From: Cyclobacteriaceae bacterium
GTDB lineage: Bacteria > Bacteroidota > Bacteroidia > Cytophagales > Cyclobacteriaceae
Assembly: GCA_016786585.1 (NCBI GenBank)
Contig: JAEUUI010000030.1
Location: 124,001-188,000 of the forward strand
DNA length: 64,000 nt
Direction: 5' to 3'
The position numbers and the translations under genes are program-made. Shown here piece by piece: positions 16,979 to 25,800 of the stretch (within the stretch, counting starts at the first letter, position 1; each line of letters begins with the position of its first letter). The notes under the pieces were generated by a model. That model made no database searches. It saw nothing but the letters and a program-made list of their open reading frames with translations, and was not told the origin of the DNA.

Positions 16979-17590
16979 TTAATGGAAAATGATCAGCTTC
17001 AATCCGAAGCCGAACATCACCAATCCGACCAACAGATTCATAATCTTCATGGTTTGAGCTGTTAACAACATCCGCAGTTTATCCGACAGCTTTGCTTTGA
17101 TCACATCCGTTGTAAACACGGTAGCAACAATCGAACAGAAAAATGTCGCAGCCTTTCCATGGGTTGTGTAACCCAATTGTGCGGTAGCCACCCCGATCGT
17201 TCCGATCCAGAAAAATAAAACCATCGGGTTGAACCCGTTAATAACAAATCCCTTTGCCATCAACTGAAAAGGTTTCTGTACTTCAATGTGCTCCGGATTA
17301 TAAACAACCGGCTTGCGGGCTTTTACAAACAGATAATACGCACCAAAGGCAAGCAGAATCCCGCCCCCGATGTAGGAGAGGTAAACCCGGAAGTCGGGTG
17401 TGTTAATAAGCGAAATACCCATGTAAGCGATTGCAATGCAAAGTGCGTCACTAAGCGAAATCCCAACAGCCACATAAACCCCGCTTTTAAAGCCGCGTTC
17501 AATGCTGGTTTGAATAAGCGTAAAAAATACCGGGCCTACCAGCACGGCAAGCACAAGTCCGGAAAAAACTCCTTTAAAGACAGCGTCCAT
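16979..17590 (-). CDS. LysE family amino-acid exporter
   Basis: The 203-residue protein has six hydrophobic segments and the LysE/RhtB signature near the N-terminus: GVFSGLVLAVLVGPVFFTLI followed by SIERGFKSGVYVAVGISLSD, and GFVINGFNPMVLFFWIG in the middle. The family exports amino acids or related metabolites across the inner membrane; the substrate is not predictable. It begins within the stop of the GH3 gene (TGATG), so the two are translated in coupling. Confidence 0.85.
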   Translation of the reverse strand: MDAVFKGVFSGLVLAVLVGPVFFTLIQTSIERGFKSGVYVAVGISLSDALCIAIAYMGISLINTPDFRVYLSYIGGGILLAFGAYYLFVKARKPVVYNPEHIEVQKPFQLMAKGFVINGFNPMVLFFWIGTIGVATAQLGYTTHGKAATFFCSIVATVFTTDVIKAKLSDKLRMLLTAQTMKIMNLLVGLVMFGFGLKLIIFH

Positions 17591-19128
17591 CAGCGGGTAG
17601 CAAGGAATGATTTCCAGTCCTCAAGCTGGGCGCCTTTTAATACGCGCGGAAACTTATTCTGTCCACCAATCTTCCCTTTCGACTGCATCCAGTCGTAGAA
17701 AGTTTGAACGGGAAGCACATCTACATAAACATCTTTTAAAGCTGCGCTGCGTTCGGTCGCATAATCGTCATTAATTACTTTAAGGTGTGAATCGATTTTG
17801 TCGCGAAGTATCTTTGTATCGACTTTATCATCCGAACCGATGTACCAATGATGTGCAAACAGCGTTCCGTGAGGAATTCCGGCAACCGTGAATTCAGGTG
17901 CTGTGATGTTAAGCTCTTCGCAACTCAGTTCAAGGGCTTTGTTCATATTCTCAACGGAAAGGTGTTCGCCACATAAACTGAGGAAATGTTTGGTGCGGCC
18001 GGTGATTACGATTTCTGAATCTTCCAGGGAAGTGAACTTTACCACGTCACCAATCAGGTAACGCCATGCACCCGCACACGTGGAAAGTAACAACGCATAT
18101 TCTTTTCCTTCCTCCACTTCGCCAATTGTGAGTGCTTCTGCATCCGGTTTAATATCACCGTTCGTATCAAAGTTTTTATCCTCAAACGGCACGAACTCAT
18201 AAAATATCCCGTTGTTCAGCACAATGCGCATTGAGCGCCTGTTGGGATATGCCTGGAAACCTATGAAGCCCTCTGACGCGAGATAGGTTTCGATGTAGTG
18301 AATCGGGCGACCCAGTAACTTTTCAAAGCCTTTGCGATAAGGATCGAATGATACACCGCCATGTACATACACCTGCAGGTTTGGCCAAACCTCGTGAATG
18401 TTGTCGACCTTATAATGTGCAATGATCTTTTCCATCAGGATCTGGATCCATGCCGGCACCCCGACAATAATCCCGATGTCCCAGTCCTTTGCTTTACGGG
18501 TGATCTCGTTCAGTTTGTTATCCCAGTTGCGGGTTTTGGCGATCTTTTTGCCGGGTTTATAGAAATGCTGGAACCAGAATGGCAGTCGCGCAGCCTGAAT
18601 ACCACTAAGATCCCCATCGAAATAACTTCCTTTCTTATTCAAGTGTGTACTTCCGCCCAGCATTAAAATACCAGCCGTGAAAAAATCAGCAGGCAGGTCA
18701 TACTTGGATAGCGTCAATATCTGCCGGAGGCTGGTTCGCTGGATGGCCTTTGTCATTCCTTTTGTAACAGGAATGTGTTTTGATGCCGATTCGGATGTAC
18801 CAGAGCTCAGCGCAAAATATTTTGTGCGGCCCGGCCAGGTAACATTCTTAATTCCCTTCAGCGAAAGCTTCCACCAATCGGAGTACATTTTATTGTACGT
18901 GTGAATTGGGATATTCTGTCGGAAAACTTTATGAAACTCCTTCTCCCCTTTCCGGAACGCGTTGAGGATATCTTTGAAGTTGTAATATTTGCCAAACTCG
19001 GTGTTGCTTGCTTCCATCAGGAGTTCTTTGAGCTCCTTTTTTTGCAAGTCGAAAGGAGAAGTGTACTCCTGCTCCATCATTTCACGCAAATGCACTCCTT
19101 TTTTGAGCAAGGTTCCTAAAATCGCCAT
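17590..19128 (-). CDS. GH3 auxin-responsive promoter family acyl-adenylating enzyme
   Basis: The protein has 512 residues, typical of bacterial GH3 proteins. It shows the adenylate-forming core: the P-loop-like SSGTSESASKHIPVT, YVHGGVSFDPY, ETYLASEGFIGFQ, and the C-terminal hinge YLIGDVVKFTSLEDSEIVITGRTKHFLSL. Plant homologues conjugate amino acids to acyl acids. In Bacteroidota the substrate is unknown, although these proteins are very conserved. It is translationally coupled to a LysE-type exporter, which hints that the product could be an amino-acid conjugate that is exported; that is inference only. Confidence 0.85.
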   Translation of the reverse strand: MAILGTLLKKGVHLREMMEQEYTSPFDLQKKELKELLMEASNTEFGKYYNFKDILNAFRKGEKEFHKVFRQNIPIHTYNKMYSDWWKLSLKGIKNVTWPGRTKYFALSSGTSESASKHIPVTKGMTKAIQRTSLRQILTLSKYDLPADFFTAGILMLGGSTHLNKKGSYFDGDLSGIQAARLPFWFQHFYKPGKKIAKTRNWDNKLNEITRKAKDWDIGIIVGVPAWIQILMEKIIAHYKVDNIHEVWPNLQVYVHGGVSFDPYRKGFEKLLGRPIHYIETYLASEGFIGFQAYPNRRSMRIVLNNGIFYEFVPFEDKNFDTNGDIKPDAEALTIGEVEEGKEYALLLSTCAGAWRYLIGDVVKFTSLEDSEIVITGRTKHFLSLCGEHLSVENMNKALELSCEELNITAPEFTVAGIPHGTLFAHHWYIGSDDKVDTKILRDKIDSHLKVINDDYATERSAALKDVYVDVLPVQTFYDWMQSKGKIGGQNKFPRVLKGAQLEDWKSFLATR

Positions 19129-19168
19129 AAGTTTGTACCCGTGTTAAGCGGTCGGTTAAAAATACGGA

Positions 19169-19837
19169 ATGAGCATTAAAAATAATATAGAGAAGTTTAC
19201 CCAAACCTTACCCGCAGGTTGCCGCCTGATCGCGGTGAGTAAAACCCAGCCTGTTGAGAAAATCACAGAAGCCTATGCGGCCGGGCAGCGACTTTTCGGA
19301 GAGAACAAAGCGCAGGAGTTAACAGCCAAATATGAAGCATTGCCGAAAGACATCGAATGGCATATGATCGGCCATTTGCAGACGAACAAGGTGAAGTACA
19401 TCGCTCCTTTCGTTCATTTAATTCACTCGGTAGACAGTCTTAAGCTTTTAACCGAAATCGACAAGCAGGCTAAAAAGGTCAGCCGGACAATCCGATGCCT
19501 GCTACAGGTTCACATCGCCCGTGAGGAAACCAAGTTTGGCTTTTCTGAATCAGAGGTTTTGGACATGTTACAATCCGGGCAATTTCAAACACTAAAAAAT
19601 ATTCAGGTATGCGGATTAATGGGCATGGCAACATTAACCGATGACGTGGCCCAGATCAGGAATGAGTTCAAGGGACTCAAAACGTTATTCGAAAAAATCA
19701 AAGCAGTTCAAATTGCATCGGTCAGCATGGAAGAATTATCGATGGGCATGAGCAGCGACTACGCCATTGCGATTGAAGAAGGAAGCACACTTATTCGTGT
19801 AGGAACCGCTATATTTGGTGAACGTAATTACCACTAA
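19169..19837 (+). CDS. YggS family PLP homeostasis protein
   Basis: This 222-residue single TIM-barrel protein has the PLP-binding Lys in LIAVSKTQPVEKI, GENKAQEL, WHMIGHLQTNKVKYI, GLMGMATL and the C-terminal phosphate-binding LSMGMSSDYAIAIEEGSTLIR (shown in part). YggS/PROSC proteins bind pyridoxal phosphate and balance vitamin B6 and amino-acid pools without a known catalytic reaction. It is divergent from GH3 and followed after 17 bases by a DUF423 gene. Confidence 0.93.
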   Translation: MSIKNNIEKFTQTLPAGCRLIAVSKTQPVEKITEAYAAGQRLFGENKAQELTAKYEALPKDIEWHMIGHLQTNKVKYIAPFVHLIHSVDSLKLLTEIDKQAKKVSRTIRCLLQVHIAREETKFGFSESEVLDMLQSGQFQTLKNIQVCGLMGMATLTDDVAQIRNEFKGLKTLFEKIKAVQIASVSMEELSMGMSSDYAIAIEEGSTLIRVGTAIFGERNYH

Positions 19838-19854
19838 TTATTTCAATCAAGAAT

Positions 19855-20235
19855 ATGAATCAGCGCGTAAGCTTACTAACCGCATCATTGTTTGGATTGC
19901 TCGGGGTTGCGTTAGGCGCTTTCGGAGCACACGCATTAAAAGCTCAGCTAACAGCAACTGGCAGACTGGATACTTTCGAACTTGCTGTTCGTTATCAATT
20001 CTACCACGCATTTGCGTTGCTGACTGTAGGGCTGTTGCAACATCACATTACTTCCGGGTATCTGAAAATGGCTTCTGTGTTTTTCTTTGCCGGCACCTTG
20101 CTGTTCAGCGGAAGCTTATATATACTTTGTTTGAGCGGCTGGACGGGTATTGCAATGGTTACACCCTTTGGAGGCGTGCTGCTGATTTTCGGATGGCTCT
20201 TTCTCGCAGTAGCGATTTTCAATAGCAAAAAATAA
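19855..20235 (+). CDS. DUF423 membrane protein (YgdD-like)
   Basis: The 126-residue protein has four transmembrane helices and the DUF423 hallmark GVALGAFGAHALK near the N-terminus, ELAVRYQFYHAFALL, SGSLYILCLSG, and a final TPFGGVLLIFGWLFLAVA. The function is unknown. It follows yggS by 17 bases and is probably in the same operon. Confidence 0.88.
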   Translation: MNQRVSLLTASLFGLLGVALGAFGAHALKAQLTATGRLDTFELAVRYQFYHAFALLTVGLLQHHITSGYLKMASVFFFAGTLLFSGSLYILCLSGWTGIAMVTPFGGVLLIFGWLFLAVAIFNSKK

Positions 20236-20258
20236 AGCCGTCTCTTTCGAAACGGCTT
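20223..20258 (-). terminator. Intrinsic terminator of the DUF1573 gene
   Basis: GAAACGGCTT/AAGCCGTCTC arms (20249-20258 and 20235-20244, one G-T pair) flank a 4-base loop. Read on the minus strand, the stem is followed by TATTTTTT. The T-rich side overlaps the last codons of the convergent DUF423 gene. Confidence 0.8.
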
Positions 20259-20283
20259 CAACTATCGTTCAGATTATTATTTC

Positions 20284-20700
20284 TTACTGAGGCTTCTTGT
20301 CAAGTACGTTTGTTGTAAACGTGATCGAAGATTCAGTAACGGAATTCGAAATGATTGGAAGCACTTTTGTTTGCTTGCCCATTTTTCCGGCACTGTTAAA
20401 ACCAACTTTCAGTTCACCTTTTCCCCCCGGCATGATCGGATCACGTGGCCACTGTGGCGTAGTACAACCGCAAGAAGTTTGAATGTTTGTGATCAGCAAT
20501 GGCTGATTACCGGTGTTCGTGAATTTAAAGGTATGCTCAACCACATCGCCCTGGTAAATGTCACCGAAATCGTGTGTGTTCTTTTCCAGTGTAATAACGG
20601 GACCGTCAGCTTTAATAACAGGTGCCTGAGGCTTTGCTTCCTGTGCGAAAGCTGCCGAAACAAACAGCACGAGGAATGCTAAAATAGCGTACTTCTTCAT
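20284..20700 (-). CDS. DUF1573 periplasmic protein
   Basis: The 138-residue protein has a clear signal peptide (AILAFLVLFVSAAFAQ). The mature part is the DUF1573 immunoglobulin-like fold (ITLEKNTHDFGDIYQGDVV, then FKFTNTGNQPLLI and TSCGCTTPQWP with its conserved Cys-Gly-Cys). The family is abundant in Bacteroidota periplasms; the function is unknown. A minus-strand terminator follows directly, so it is a single-gene unit. Confidence 0.88.
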   Translation of the reverse strand: MKKYAILAFLVLFVSAAFAQEAKPQAPVIKADGPVITLEKNTHDFGDIYQGDVVEHTFKFTNTGNQPLLITNIQTSCGCTTPQWPRDPIMPGGKGELKVGFNSAGKMGKQTKVLPIISNSVTESSITFTTNVLDKKPQ

Positions 20701-20714
20701 ATCTTAATTTTTTT

Positions 20715-20722
20715 CAAAGTTA
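20715..20722 (-). promoter_or_regulatory. Possible -7 element for DUF1573
   Basis: Read on the minus strand this is TAACTTTG, an exact TAnnTTTG match 15 bases before the start codon at 20700. A -33 element at the usual spacing is not obvious. Confidence 0.35.
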
Positions 20723-20833
20723 ACAAGACTGCAACAACAATGTTGCCAATAACATTCGAAATTTACGCGATTATTTCACGCAGCAACAACGAATCACGGT
20801 GCATAACAAAACTTTAACAGAAGTAACCGCCAA

Positions 20834-21310
20834 ATGAGCCCCGAAATACCCAAAATTTACCAGAACAGAACCCGGATACGGGCGTGTGGCTTATGCTGGA
20901 GGGGCGGCAAATTATTGATGGTGAATCACCGTGGTTTGTCTTCCGGAAACTTCTGGGCGCCACCCGGTGGCGGTGTCGAGTTTGGTGAGTCAGCGCATGC
21001 TACGCTCGTACGTGAATTCCGGGAGGAGACCCATGTGCGGATTGAAACAAAAGACCTGCTATTTGTTTGTGAGTTCATTCAACCTCCGCTTCATGCACTT
21101 GAACTGTTCTTTTCTGTGGAAGATCTGGGAGGCGACCCTCAGCGTGGCCGTGATCCCGAAAGTGATGAACACGATCAACTCATCACGGACGTTCGGTTCA
21201 TGACCCTGGAAGAAATTCTTGCCGTACCGGAAGGCGAGCGGCATGGAATTTTCAAGCATCTACAGAACATAGCTGATGTGAAGAATCTGTCGGGGTTTTA
21301 CAGAATATAG
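20834..21310 (+). CDS. Nudix hydrolase
   Basis: The 158-residue protein has a complete Nudix box, GGGVEFGESAHATLVREFRE followed by ETHV (consensus Gx5Ex7REUxEExGU), after WAPPG. The family cleaves nucleoside diphosphates linked to another moiety; the substrate is not evident. It stands alone between divergent DUF1573 and the DUF3822 gene. Confidence 0.88.
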   Translation: MSPEIPKIYQNRTRIRACGLCWRGGKLLMVNHRGLSSGNFWAPPGGGVEFGESAHATLVREFREETHVRIETKDLLFVCEFIQPPLHALELFFSVEDLGGDPQRGRDPESDEHDQLITDVRFMTLEEILAVPEGERHGIFKHLQNIADVKNLSGFYRI

Positions 21311-21320
21311 TGCCCGGATT

Positions 21321-21379
21321 CTGCGTTTTTACGCAGTAAAATATTTATTATTGTACGCTTTCCCCGGTTCAGGTCGGGG
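21321..21379 (+). other. Two hairpins in the leader of the DUF3822 gene
   Basis: CTGCGT-TTTT-ACGCAG (21321-21336) and CCCCG-N8-CGGGG (21362-21379) are perfect short stems between the Nudix stop and the TTG start of the DUF3822 gene. The first could be a weak terminator, though only A/T-mixed sequence follows it. Either could act in a leader. Confidence 0.35.
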
Positions 21380-21417
21380 TTTACGAAAAACAGATAACCG
21401 CTTAAAACCGGAACACC

Positions 21418-22302
21418 TTGCAAGCGACAGAAACCACTTATAAGCTCATCAAGAAAATTAAGGACGATCGTTTTGATGAGGACAAAATCCCACAGTACGA
21501 ACTTCTGTTGAATTTAGGAACGCGTGATTTTCAGGTTGGGATTATCGATACCGACCAAAATCGTTTTTTGTTTCTGGAGGATTATGTATTCCCAAACGTT
21601 TCTTCACAGGATGAATTGATTGAAGCGCTGGACGTTTTATTCGAAGCACATGCTTTTCTAAAAGCTAATTACTGGAAGAGCATCAAGGTGTCGCTAAAAA
21701 ATCAAAACTTTGTTCAGGTTCCGCAAGCTTTATTTTCAGAAGATGTGCTGGTCGACTACCTGAAGTTCAATACCCATATCAATACCGAGGAAGAAGATTT
21801 TGTTCCGGTTTATTTGAAAAATACACAGGCTGTAACGGTGTTTGCGATTCACAAAGACATCAAGGCTTGGTTTGCCAATGTTTATCCAAACAACAGTCCG
21901 AAGTTCGTTCATCAGTCGGCTGTTTTGATTGACGGTGTGATGGAAGCTGCTAAAAGGAAGCCGGGCAATCCACTTTACATCTACATCGACCGGTTCAAGC
22001 TGCACGTATTATCGGTTCACAACGGTAACCTGATTTTCTACAACCAGTTTATCATCAAACAGTTTTCAGATTACATCAAGTATATCATGCTGGTGATGAA
22101 GTCGTTGAACATGAACCAGCAAACAAGCCAGGTGATCCTGTGGGGTTACATCGGAAAAAACTCTCCGCATTACCACGAGTTTTATAAATACATCAACAAC
22201 GTTGCATTTGGCGAACGACCTGCAAATCTGGAATTCAGTTATTTCTTTGATGAGGCTCAGGATCATCACTTCTTCGATCTGTATAGTATTCACCTGAGCT
22301 GA
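21418..22302 (+). CDS. DUF3822 family protein, TTG start
   Basis: The 294-residue protein matches the DUF3822 family of Bacteroidota (YKLIKKIKDDRFDEDKIPQY near the N-terminus; YIDRFKLHVLSVHNGNLIFYN in the middle), which has an actin-like/ASKHA-type fold. The function is unknown. The start must be the TTG at 21418: an in-frame stop lies at 21403-21405 and no ATG occurs before the conserved N-terminal motif. It precedes coaD by 52 bases, a conserved neighbourhood in the phylum. Confidence 0.8.
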   Translation: MQATETTYKLIKKIKDDRFDEDKIPQYELLLNLGTRDFQVGIIDTDQNRFLFLEDYVFPNVSSQDELIEALDVLFEAHAFLKANYWKSIKVSLKNQNFVQVPQALFSEDVLVDYLKFNTHINTEEEDFVPVYLKNTQAVTVFAIHKDIKAWFANVYPNNSPKFVHQSAVLIDGVMEAAKRKPGNPLYIYIDRFKLHVLSVHNGNLIFYNQFIIKQFSDYIKYIMLVMKSLNMNQQTSQVILWGYIGKNSPHYHEFYKYINNVAFGERPANLEFSYFFDEAQDHHFFDLYSIHLS

Positions 22303-22354
22303 TTGGGATATTTACCGTATTTAACGATCTTTAGAAAGAACTAATTCATTCTTC

Positions 22355-22813
22355 ATGAAGAAACGTATCGCCCTCTTCCCCGGCTCGTTCGATCCGTTTA
22401 CCAAAGGCCACGAAGACATTGTACTGCGAGGCCTGCAACTGTTTGATGAGATTGTAATCGCAATTGGCTATAACTCACAAAAGAGTCAGCGCTACTTCGA
22501 GATTAACCTGATGATGGGCAAGATTCGTGAGACTTTCAAAAATTATCCAAATATCCGTGTAGAGCACTTCAGCCTTCTGACAGCAGAATTTGCCCGTCAG
22601 AACGGAGCACAGTTTTTATTGCGCGGACTTCGCAACACAACCGACTTTGAATACGAAAACAGCATTGCGCAGGTAAACCGAAACCTGTATGAAGAACTTG
22701 AATCTGTTTTCCTGATTACTTCTCCCCAGTTCGCCTGGATCAGCTCTTCCATCATCCGGGAAGTTCACCGGTACAAGGGTGATGTTTCGGAGTTTTTGCC
22801 TTACAAACTTTAG
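22355..22813 (+). CDS. coaD: Phosphopantetheine adenylyltransferase
   Basis: CoaD makes dephospho-CoA from ATP and 4'-phosphopantetheine. The 152-residue protein has the nucleotidyltransferase HxGH-type motif in FPGSFDPFTKGHEDIV, the substrate Lys region YNSQKSQRYF, RGLRNTTDFEYENSIAQ and the ISSSIIRE motif near the C-terminus. It is followed by a strong inverted repeat. Confidence 0.96.
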   Translation: MKKRIALFPGSFDPFTKGHEDIVLRGLQLFDEIVIAIGYNSQKSQRYFEINLMMGKIRETFKNYPNIRVEHFSLLTAEFARQNGAQFLLRGLRNTTDFEYENSIAQVNRNLYEELESVFLITSPQFAWISSSIIREVHRYKGDVSEFLPYKL

Positions 22814-22823
22814 TTGTTAGAAA

Positions 22824-22870
22824 TAAAAAATGGAATCCTGAACATCAAATATTCAATGTTCAGGATTCCA
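22824..22870 (-). terminator. Strong terminator between convergent coaD and the macroglobulin gene
   Basis: TGGAATCCTGAACAT (22831-22845) and ATGTTCAGGATTCCA (22856-22870) form a perfect 15-bp stem with a 10-base loop. On the minus strand it is followed by TTTTTTATTT, so it ends the 22890 gene; it may also stop coaD transcription, with a poorer T-tract. Confidence 0.88.
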
Positions 22871-22889
22871 AAGTTAAAATTTATTCAAG

Positions 22890-25800
22890 CTACTTCACCT
22901 CTACCCTAATACCCTGAGAGTGACTTGTAAACTCCGGTGCGTACATGCACTGGATCGTGGTGATCCCGTTGGAGAAATCACCTTTCTGCGAAACGCGGAG
23001 TGAATACTCAAACACATACGTTCCTTTCGGCATATAGCCGATGAAGAAGTTTGTCGCCAGATCGCGTGGACTTTCGTAGTAGTACAATCCATCCTGATAT
23101 TTATGTGTTGACAGAGTCGACACGGGTTCGAAGCCTGCAGCACGCATATCTTTCAAATGAACGTACTCCAGGTTGCGATCAACCCGAAGCTCAATTCGCA
23201 CCTTGATAAGATCGCCAACGTGCAATTCCTTGCCGGCAATGGGCGTAATCACCGGGCCGCGATCTGTATTTTGTTGCAGGAACAAATCCTTCTTGAGCTT
23301 CAGCGGAGTCTCAGCAGGTGTTATCTTATCGAGCTGCTCGAAGTATTGCCAGTACACCGCACCCCACGCAACACCGTCATCGGTTTTCGTAATCGTTACG
23401 TTGCCCATTTCCGGCTTGATCTCACCTGCCTGCCATGCGGTCTTAAAGTATCCCGTTCCGGCTTCAACTTTTGCATCCGGGCGTTTGTTTGGATCGATTG
23501 TCTCATTACCCACTTTAATTTCCACAAGCTTGCTGCTGGCCAGCGCATCACTACCTCTTCGTAATAGGGCGTAGCACGCTTCCACAGTTGCCTTGGTTGT
23601 TCTCCAATCCTGTGTTTGCTTTTGCTTGAGCAACCAGGCTTTCATATCCTCCACCGATTTCTGATCGTTGGCAACTTCGTCATACACTTCGATCATCAGC
23701 GCCTGTGTTTCGATCGGTGCCTGGTACCAGTAATAACCGTAGTCGCTCTTCCAGTACATGCCCATCTCTTCCGAATGCAACGCTTTTTCGGAGAACGATT
23801 TAATCATCGCTGCGGTGGTGGTTTTGTCGTCAAACCGGTGCAGTGCCAGGCAAGTCATTCCCTGCATGTACATGTTGGTATTCAGCCAGTACTTCTTCGC
23901 CTGTCCGAGGAAATAATTGAAAGCCTCCTTCGTGTTAGCGGGTATCTCGACATCCTTGAAATAGCTGCGGATGTACAAATAGTGATACTGGATATACCCG
24001 ATGTTGTCGTCTTCCAGATTAATCTTCTTCTGGCGCGCAAGCTCTTTCAGTTCATCGTAGTCGCGTTTAATCTTACTGTCGAGGAAGCCCAGCGCATTGC
24101 GAACCATTGTCCACGTGCGGTCGTCTTCCCGTACCGACTTCACGCCCATCACATCCAAATGCCCCATGCCGGCAATAATATGCTGTGTCATGTACCGGTC
24201 TTCCGGGAAACCGGGGAACCAGCTGAAGCCCCCGTTGGCCGCTTGAGCTTTTACAATTTTATCCAACGCCCGTGACTGTTCATTCGCCATCCGGTTCAAA
24301 TCGAACAATACGCCTACCATGCGCTTACGCTGACTTTCATCTTTTGCCTGAAGCACCCACGGTGTTTCTTCCAGCAAAGCTGATTTCAACTCCTGGTTCT
24401 TTTCGAGGTTCGACAATAACGCATCCGGCTGAATGTTCTTCCACGTATCGAACACCTGCTTAATCTTAGGATTGGAGTTTGCGATGTGCGAAGCAATGCT
24501 GTTTGCGTAATACTTGCTAAAGGTTTGTTCCACACAGTCGTATGGATACTCCATCAGGTATGGTAACGCCTGAATCGCGTACCAGGCCGGGTTCGAAGTG
24601 AACTCAAGTGTGTACCGCTGGTTGCGCAATGTTGACGAGGTATTGTTCACCAACTTATCAAGCCTGAATGCTTTGGTTTGCTTGCCGCGGATCGGCAACG
24701 GCATCGTCTCCGTTACGAGCATCCGGTTGGTAACAACCGGCAGCACCATTTCTTCGCCATCTGAGAAGTCGCCCGACTTAGCAACAATGCGGTACGTGAT
24801 GGCCTGCAAGCCTTCCGGAATTTCAATGCTCCACTCCAGACTTGTGCTTTGCTTTGGTTTGAGCGAGAAGTTTTGCACGGAAGTCTTGTTCTTCATCAGG
24901 TTGTCTACCGGCTTCATCGTGAGTGCATCAAAGAACTCGAGGCGTGCCTGACCACTAAGATCTTTGTCAACCAGGCTGCTGATCTTTGCCGAAAACTTCA
25001 TCTTGTCGTTCTCGCGGAAGAAGCGGGGCTGGTTAGGAACCACCATGATATCTTTTTGGGTAACCAGCGCATTTGTAGTCAGACCATATTGCAAATCTTT
25101 GGTGTGTGCAAAACCGAGCATCTTCCACCGGGTTAATGCTTCCGGCACGGTAAACTTCACGATGATCTCTCCTTTCTCGTTGGTCATTAATGTTGGATAG
25201 AAGAAAGCGGTTTCGTTAAAGTTTGTCCTGACTTTTACATCGGACATGTCAGTAGACGGAGTAGCCACCTTCCCTAAATCTCCTTTCATCGCTTCCTCAG
25301 TTAAAGCAAACTGCTTATCATCGACTTGTCCAGCTAAGAAGCCATCTTTACTCTCATCTTCAGCCGCCTCTTTCTTTGATTTTGCCGGAGCCGCGGCCAT
25401 CTCCATAGCAATACCGGGAGCACGTCCAGAGAGGGCGTATCTCCGTGAATAATAGTAGAAGCTATACCCAAACCAATTCAGGTAATCAAATGATGGATAA
25501 TCGGCAGAGCGTGAATGACCCGGATTCCAGCCCGAAGTAAACAGGTTCATGGTTTCGTGATTGAACCCGTTGGTGCTTGCCCAACCCAACTCACTGGAGT
25601 TATAATTATAGAATGATGCATACCATTGGTTTGCGCGGAACTCATCGAGCGAAGCATCATACAGCGTTGCCGCCATTTCAGCAGCAACCTTATCGGCCTT
25701 TTTCCCTTTTACAATAATTTTCCATTCCTCATTCGCGCCTGGCTGCAACTTATCGCGGAAGCTTGCAAAAGAAATATCAAGGTCTTTGTTCGAGTACGGT

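Noticed and set aside
20733-20748. TGGCAACATTGTTGTT on the minus strand, 48 bases before DUF1573, fits the -24/-12 pattern
   Set aside because: It is isolated, slightly too far from the start, made of TTG repeats, and an exact TAnnTTTG element lies between it and the gene, so a housekeeping promoter is more likely. It is counted as the background hit.
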